This document shows, piece by piece, positions 58,459 to 64,000 of a stretch of 64,000 nt of DNA. The position numbers were made by a program, and so were the translations under genes. Location of the stretch: positions 19,475 through 83,474 of the forward strand of contig JASPKZ010009689.1 in the NCBI GenBank assembly GCA_030220185.1, in the 5' to 3' direction. Under the pieces are notes generated by a model. That model was not told the origin of the DNA and ran no database searches. It worked only from the letters and a program-made list of their open reading frames with translations. The first letter of the stretch is position 1. Each line of letters opens with the position of its first letter. The stretch is from Diploptera punctata. Lineage: Eukaryota; Arthropoda; Insecta; Blattodea; Blaberidae.

Positions 58459-58879
58459 CTGTACAACAGCCAACAAAATATTCAGAATAAGATAGTATAT
58501 ATCTAAACTTATACAGGGATGATATTCTCTTTTACAATTCAAATGGTGCCAGCTTAACTGCAGTGTTCATGGCTCAACCTCTGCCTATGTTCATCTGGTA
58601 GCAACCCAAAGGTCATTGCGCTTCCAGCATGTATTATATGCATATCAGTTATATCATTGCACTGTAAGCCACAACAATACAGTAATCAGTTTTGGCCTAG
58701 TTATGTCATGTGTTGTGTGAATGTAAGTGCAGAACGTATTTCCATTATTGATTGTGTTACTAAAACACTGTGTATATGAATATGCCCATAATTAAATAAT
58801 TTTATGAGAACATGTACATTTGTATAAAATGTACAATTAAAAAATTATTGTAGAAGACTAGGCAAAATTTCCAAGAAAA

Positions 58880-59240
58880 GTTTCTAAATACACCCTTGCC
58901 TAATTACAGTACAACATGGCACCATGCAAAAAATTCCAAGAAATGTGGTCTGTGAATGATAAAAGTAGACGTATAAATTGTTACATCTTCACAGAAGAAG
59001 AGGTTGACAAGATAGGTGCTGAACTTGAGCATACTCCTCAAAAATCTCTTAGGTATTTAGTGCAGGAAACCAGAGTATCTGTGTTTTCTGCTAGGAAAGC
59101 GACAAAATTATTGATAGTAAAAATACTAAGAACATTAATAAAAGTACGTCCCTGCAGATACATTGGTCACTTTGCTGGGTGTTGGAGGCATGAAAGGAGC
59201 AGTAAAGCTAGTACCATTTTCTGTTGAAAGGAGGATATCA
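58880..59240 (+). mobile_element. Relic of a helix-turn-helix transposon-type protein
   Basis: The open frame reads EEEVDKIGAELEHTPQKSLR, YLVQETRVSVFSARKATKLL. This resembles the second HTH of insect mariner-like/DUF4817-type proteins (LxxTPRKSLRRLxQETGVSxxSA). The rest (VGGMKGAVKLVPF-like in other frames) is decayed. No catalytic DDE/D part is visible. Confidence 0.5.
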
Positions 59241-59244
59241 TCTC

Positions 59245-59985
59245 TGGGTACAATCACAAAATTATCAACAACTAGCATTCGTTACATGAGAATTATATAA
59301 TTATGATAAGATTTAAAGCTTTCACAGCTTTGTGAACTAATTGCTTTATAGGCTAACAGCCAAATTAAATCATCAATTTCTAAGATTTCAACTTCTAACT
59401 TCTCCTGGGAAGTGACTAATGTGGAAAGCAACTGACATATTTGAAGACTGACACTTACCAGGAGAAATTTTGATAATAGATGTTTATTTTTTGAATGCAA
59501 ATTTCTATATTAAGTTTTAAAGTGTACAATACAATTAACACATTATTAGATATATTTATTTCTCTGCCATAAAACCATATAATAAAGGAAATAAATTATT
59601 TCATTTTTAACAGCATCTGTAAAAAAAACTAAATTTATTACCCATCCAGAACTACTATAATTTAATTTAGATGTCTCAACACTCATTTTCAACTAAAAAT
59701 TGTTTTTACAATTTTCATTGATCACAATATTGCTGCAGGTACTTAGGTTTATCTTAATACTATTTATATAAAGAAAAAAACATCCATGCAGTTATAAAAA
59801 TAAATTGTACTATTTTCTACTTACTTTAGGATAAAACTGTTATTTTACAAATTTGTTCCCTTAATTTCAAATAGACTATCTAAAATCATTTATTTGTACT
59901 GTCTATCAATTTAGCAAAATATATGTCATGGGATACATAAATTGGAAAGTATACTATTCACAAAAGCTCGCTAATAATATGATAA
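59245..59985. other. Unassigned DNA upstream of the WAPL large exon
   Basis: No feature is recognised. The WAPL start-codon exon could lie here or beyond, but I could not identify it. Confidence 0.3.
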
Positions 59986-60009
59986 AAATGCATGCGAGTA
60001 TAATGTAAT

Positions 60010-60640
60010 ATTGTTTATTTTTTATTATTTCACTCACCTCATACTTCATAATTCCTAGCAGACCCAGGGTTTCTTCACATCATTTGTGACATTCTCAATG
60101 CTGTGTCACGTTCACAACTGACGTCCAACGGCCTTCTATCCTGCAGATTGACCCTCCGCGCCATCTGATGGCCGACTGACGAATTTCCAAATCAGTCCTC
60201 TCTCCTTATAACCGGGTATTTCAAAATTCATAGTTGTATTTTCATTCTTGCATATGTACATTTTTTCCCAAATTGTGAGTTCCTCCGGTTTTTCCAATTG
60301 TTTAAGTAATTTTGTTTTGGTTTCTATTCTATGTTTTTCTGACCAGGCATGTGCAGCTATTGCAGATTTTTCGGTTTCTCCATTTTTAACAATTCTGAGG
60401 TGTTCTTTTAATCTTGTATTTAGATTCCTTTTTGTTTTTCCTATGGCGCGGAGGTCAGTCTGCAGGATAGAAGGCCGTCAGTTGTGAACGTGACACAGCA
60501 TTGAGATTGTCACAAATGATGTCAAGAAACCCTGGGTCTGCTAGGAATTATGAAGTATGAGGTGAGTGAAATAATACAAAATAAACAATATTAAAAAAAC
60601 CTCATAGTGTTATTTCCTATCTACATAACTTAATACTGTA
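60010..60640. mobile_element. Penelope-like inverted pair, family E
   Basis: The minus arm 60010-60444 has TCACTCACCTCATACTTCAT, a ribozyme region (CCCAGGGTTTCTTCACATCA), the PLE tail and GIY-YIG end ([20 protein letters not shown] on minus). The plus arm 60445-60640 has GATTGTCACAAATGATGTCA, AGAAACCCTGGGTC, TATGAGGTGAGTGAAAT and TCATAGTGTTATTTCCTATC. It lies in or upstream of the WAPL 5' region. Confidence 0.85.
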
Positions 60641-60689
60641 ATATACCTTAATGAAAAAAAAATGGAAAGATTCTTGAACCGAGATTTTG

Positions 60690-60965
60690 CCTAAGTAAGT
60701 CTAACCTTTCCAGTATTTTGAGAATAAAGTGTTTAGGGAAATTTTTGGATTAAGAGAGACAAACAGACAGGTGAACGGAGAAAACTTTATTTTTATGGGA
60801 AATCAAAAAATAAGAATGTAAAGTCTCAAAGACTGTAATGGGCAGGACATTGGCACTAATGGGGAATGGAAAGGAGGACATAGAAACTTCTTGTAGGAAA
60901 GTCAATGGAAAATCACACATAATAATAATGTTGTCTCATAGACTGCAATGATCATGACATGTGGT
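60690..60965 (+). mobile_element. Decayed LINE 3' tail
   Basis: FENKVFREIFGLRETNRQVN, GE(K)NFIFMG, then RLQWAGHWH and SLRLQ repeats of the RRLRWAGH box, all in broken frames. Same family as 833-1172. Confidence 0.7.
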
Positions 60966-61680
60966 ACAAAGAGGGAATGAAAGAGTGACACGCACACATA
61001 CAGATATATATATATATATCGATGCAATTGAGTCATGGCTAGAGAGCCTATGTATTATAAGACAGTGCCTATATGAAGAGATGTTCCATCAGTGTCTAGA
61101 ATTTTGATCTTTCACTCATGCATGCTTGGCCGTTCTTGGTCAACTATCAAATGAGTCCATCATGTTCACAATGTTTTAAAGAAATGCATATTGTTGAAAA
61201 GCAATGTTAATATATTATGACTGCTTGTACTTTTTTTGATTGACAAAACATACCTGTATATAGAAATAATTCCCAGAAATCCCTAACTTCATAGAGAATG
61301 GATTATTAAAATGTAAATAGTAAATTTAAAAGCCAATTTCATAATCATGATTATATGAGCTATATAGCTTATACAAATACAACTATATTATAAATTCCTT
61401 TAAAACTTTAAATGCTTTTAATGTCTGGTTAAGGTTATACAATATTATGATATGCAAATTATTATTGATAATTATCAACTTTTATAATATTCATATAATA
61501 TTGATAATTAGTATTTTAAATATAAAATTACAGCCTACAATAACATTATTTTATTGAATTAAATATTTGATTTTTAAAAATAAACCGTTAACTCGTTTGA
61601 TTTTTTTAACTAGATGTGTGAATCATATTTAAGTTATAAATAATATTGATAAATATTTGTGGTAGAGAATCATAATTTTA
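60966..61680. other. Unassigned AT-rich DNA
   Basis: A short (TA)n lies at 61007-61018. Nothing else. Confidence 0.35.
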
Positions 61681-61687
61681 ACATAAA

Positions 61688-62155
61688 ATCTTGTTACTCA
61701 CTTACTGGCACTATCAAACCTATAGGTTCATGGCCACGAAGACATAAGCTCTCCATGCATGCCTATCCTGAATTAATGCATTCCAATCATTCCCGTATAA
61801 TCTACTTCCCTCAAATCATAGTTAATTTTATTCTCCTGCCTCATTCTTGGTCTACCAACTGGGAGTTTCCCTCTGGTTTTCCTACAAGAAGCTTCCATGC
61901 ATGTCTTTCATTTCTCATTCGTGCCTCATGTCCTGCCCATCGCAGTCTATGAGATTTAACTGTTCTTATTATATCTGGCTTCCTATAAAGACCATGTAGT
62001 TCACTGTTATGTAGTCTTCTGCATTCACCTGTCTGTTCATCTCTCTTTGGTGCAAAAATTTTCCTGAGAACTTTATTCTCAAATACTCATAATCTCCTTT
62101 CCTCCCTTAAAGTAAGAGTCCATGTTTCACATCCATATAATATAATTGGCAGAAT
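61688..62155 (-). mobile_element. LINE 3' tail, cut by GA tract
   Basis: Minus: [70 protein letters not shown], ending at ACTCACTTACTGGCACTATC. The reading ends at FILPIILYGC, where the purine-rich run begins. Confidence 0.85.
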
Positions 62156-62156
62156 A

Positions 62157-62510
62157 AAAGTGAGAGAGAGAAAGAGAAAGAGAGGAAAGAGACAAAGAGA
62201 GAGATATAGGAGAGAAGAAAGAGAAGAGAGAAAGAAAGAGAAAAGAGAATAGATAATCCCTCTCCTAACTCTCGCCCCTCCACCCTCTCCCACCATCCCT
62301 CTCGCCCCCCCCGCGCGCGCCTCCCCTAGCTCTTCCCTCTCCAGTCTCTCTCTCCCCCTCCCTCTCCCCTCTCTCTCTCCCCCCCTCCCTCCTCTCCTCT
62401 CTCCCTCCCTCCCGCGCCCTCCCCCCTCTCATCTCTCGGCTCTGCTCTCTCTCTCCCTCTCCCTCCATCTCTCTCTCTCTCTCTCTCTTTCTCTCTTTTT
62501 TTTCCTTTAT
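62157..62510. repeat. Strand-asymmetric GA then CT tract
   Basis: About 95 bp almost pure purine (GAGAGA/GAAAGA, 62157-62253) is followed by about 245 bp of pyrimidine (CTCTCC, CCCTCC; 62258-62505), with a GCGCGCGC core at 62312-62319. Triplex- or hairpin-prone, hard to sequence. Confidence 0.9.
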
Positions 62511-63715
62511 TTCTTCTATAATCTGAGTTCGAGGTCTTAGAAGCTTACTAGGAAAAATGTATTAAACGACTTGAGAAACAAGAAGTTTAGTTTTCGCCTT
62601 AGTGATATATATTAACTTGGTTGGGATTAATATAAATGTTATTTATTAAACACGTTCATGAGTTCTAAATCTGTAAATTGTGAAATTTTTAAATGGCAAA
62701 TTAAATTTTTTAATGTAAACAAAATAATACTAATATGAGAGCAATAATAATATAATAATAACTATCTAGCAGTCCGGAACAAACATGAATATTACAAGGA
62801 CTCTTGTCATCCAACTATGCAATAAAATGTTAAAACTAATAACTGAGGGCATTTCTGCATATTTTGCATGTTTTATTCCCTAAAGATAAACATATGCAGG
62901 AATAGGAAAATGCATTTCCTTCATTTGGAATCAATTGGCCAATTTTATATAGCCATATTAATGGGATTAGCGCCACATAATAGGTGCATATTTTCATTTT
63001 TCTCTCTAATATTAAAAAAAGATTAGTTAAACCCCATAAAATGACAAGTTTCTGACATGAACCCAGAACCAGTTCTGATTCCCCCCGCAAAAATCAAAAG
63101 GGTTCATAGTCTCAGCTAAACAAGAGGTAAACAATACTAAAGCTAGCATTTGTCATGTTTTTTCAAATGAAGACAATCTTGTTTCATAGAACCAGCTCCT
63201 ATTGCTTTTCGTACAACAGTAGCAATGCAAGCAGGGGGTCTGCAGTTTTAAATCTCACAGTTCAATAAAGCAATCTGGCCGAAACCATTCCCTGAAGAAA
63301 ATTCGAAAGAGATGATGTGCTGCCAACATGGACAGTTTATTGGTGGTAATTTCTTGTTTTTGTTTTCAACCGGTATATTCTTTGAAGTTTGAACATTAGC
63401 TTTATGAAACTGGCCGGCAACACTTCAAAAACTCAAAAACCTTTCCTGAAATATACTTCATGTGTGCAAATATACTCATTTTCACACAAAGGAGCCTGTT
63501 GTACCTTATGACCAAGTGACAAACAATCGGGAAGCGAAGTTTAAATAATTTCTCAAATAACATTTTTGAGTGTTAGTAGACAAGACAGTGTTTTCAATGC
63601 CCAAGGAAAAAATCAATAAATATCTTTGCTGCATCCATGAATGGTGGGAATCCTACATTAACAACAAAAGGTAAAATTGTCCTAGCGAATCTGCACCAAC
63701 ATGTGAATATTAAAA
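62511..63715. other. Unassigned DNA, 1.2 kb
   Basis: Short frames only, and no repeat family is recognised. Confidence 0.35.
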
Positions 63716-63729
63716 AACTTATTATCATT

Positions 63730-63955
63730 TAATTTGAAGAGCAAAAATTTCGCCTAGACCGGGACTCGAACCGGGACCCCTTGGCTTTCCCGGCCACTGC
63801 TCTAACCATTGAGAATACAACGTACATAAGAGAAAAATTGCGTCTAGATCGTAACTGCCTCGGTAGCTCAGTGGTAGAGCACTTGGCCCGGAAAGCCAAG
63901 GTCCCGGGTTCGAGTCCCGGTCTAGCGAAAATTTTTCTCCTCAAATATAATTTAA
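63730..63955. repeat. tRNA-headed repeats, inverted pair
   Basis: A truncated minus head 63751-63813 (CGCCTAGACCGGGACTCGAA, GGCTTTCCCGGCC) faces a plus head 63857-63927 (TGCCTCGGTAGCTCAGTGG, CTTGGCCCGGAAAGCCAAG, GGGTTCGAGTCCCGGTCTAG). Flanks ATTTGAAGAGCAAAAATTT and AAATTTTTCTCCTCAAAT mirror. Confidence 0.75.
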
Positions 63956-64000
63956 ACCCTTCATGAGAAGTTTAAATTAATAATAAATCGTCAACATAGT

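Noticed and set aside
57359..57904. Plus-strand and second minus-strand frames over the WAPL big exon
   Set aside because: They are shadow frames of the coding strand; serine- or cysteine-rich text is produced by complement of Glu/Ser codons.
62265..62468. Open frame rich in Glu/Arg/Gly on minus
   Set aside because: It is a translation of the CT/GA low-complexity tract with no start context or similarity.
1..64000. CRISPR array, operon, phage or bacterial elements
   Set aside because: The repeats are inverted or dispersed with no regular spacers, the genes have introns, and composition is that of an insect genome.

Overview
This is repeat-saturated, AT-rich animal DNA, almost certainly from an insect. 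A cockroach, termite or stick-insect relative is my inference, from the style of the LINE and Penelope-like repeats and of the host protein. No bacterial, plasmid or phage feature is present.

One host gene is recognisable. It is the cohesin-release factor WAPL (wings apart-like), on the minus strand, running from its second or later exon (58458) to its stop codon (19545). I can place twelve coding exons with GT-AG borders and compatible splice phases. They are 56669-58458, 53053-53181, 49436-49555, 46811-47067, about 44754-44882, 40622-40844, 37388-37503, 35681-35780, 35365-35551, 31615-31703, 29076-29177 and 19545-19769. The start-codon exon is not identified, and one short exon expected between 44754 and 40844 was not found. 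Several exons carry one-base shifts, those I could place lying in short homopolymers, and the large exon has an in-frame TGA. Because splice sites and protein similarity are intact, consensus errors in the assembly are a likelier cause than gene death.

Almost everything else is mobile DNA lying in the WAPL introns and flanks. The dominant class is Penelope-like elements (PLEs): reverse transcriptase with a YVDD box plus a C-terminal GIY-YIG endonuclease. They mostly occur as head-to-head inverted pairs, with arms from about 40 bp to about 1 kb. At or near the apex of many pairs lies a hammerhead-ribozyme-like core (CTGANGA, stem II, GAAA, a minimal stem III, then TH). The copies at 33586-33622 (-), 26028-26064 (+), 24047-24082 (-) and 17920-17955 (+) look essentially canonical. 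A splice-donor-like GAGGTRAG motif follows each ribozyme, and a shared end motif (AGGAARTNAC..TATGAGGT) bounds otherwise different families.

Other repeats are non-LTR retrotransposon pieces (endonuclease, RT, RNase H and 3' tails), at least two tRNA-derived SINE families, about twenty copies of a tRNA-headed repeat in both orientations, a 0.66-kb element nested in a PLE and repeated in inverse orientation 40 kb away, and a purine/pyrimidine tract near 62.3 kb.

Layout: 1-19.5 kb is downstream of WAPL and purely repeats and unknown DNA. 19.5-58.5 kb is WAPL with large repeat-filled introns. 58.5-64 kb is the 5' intron or flank, with a transposon relic, a PLE pair, LINE tails, the GA/CT tract and a tRNA-like inverted pair.
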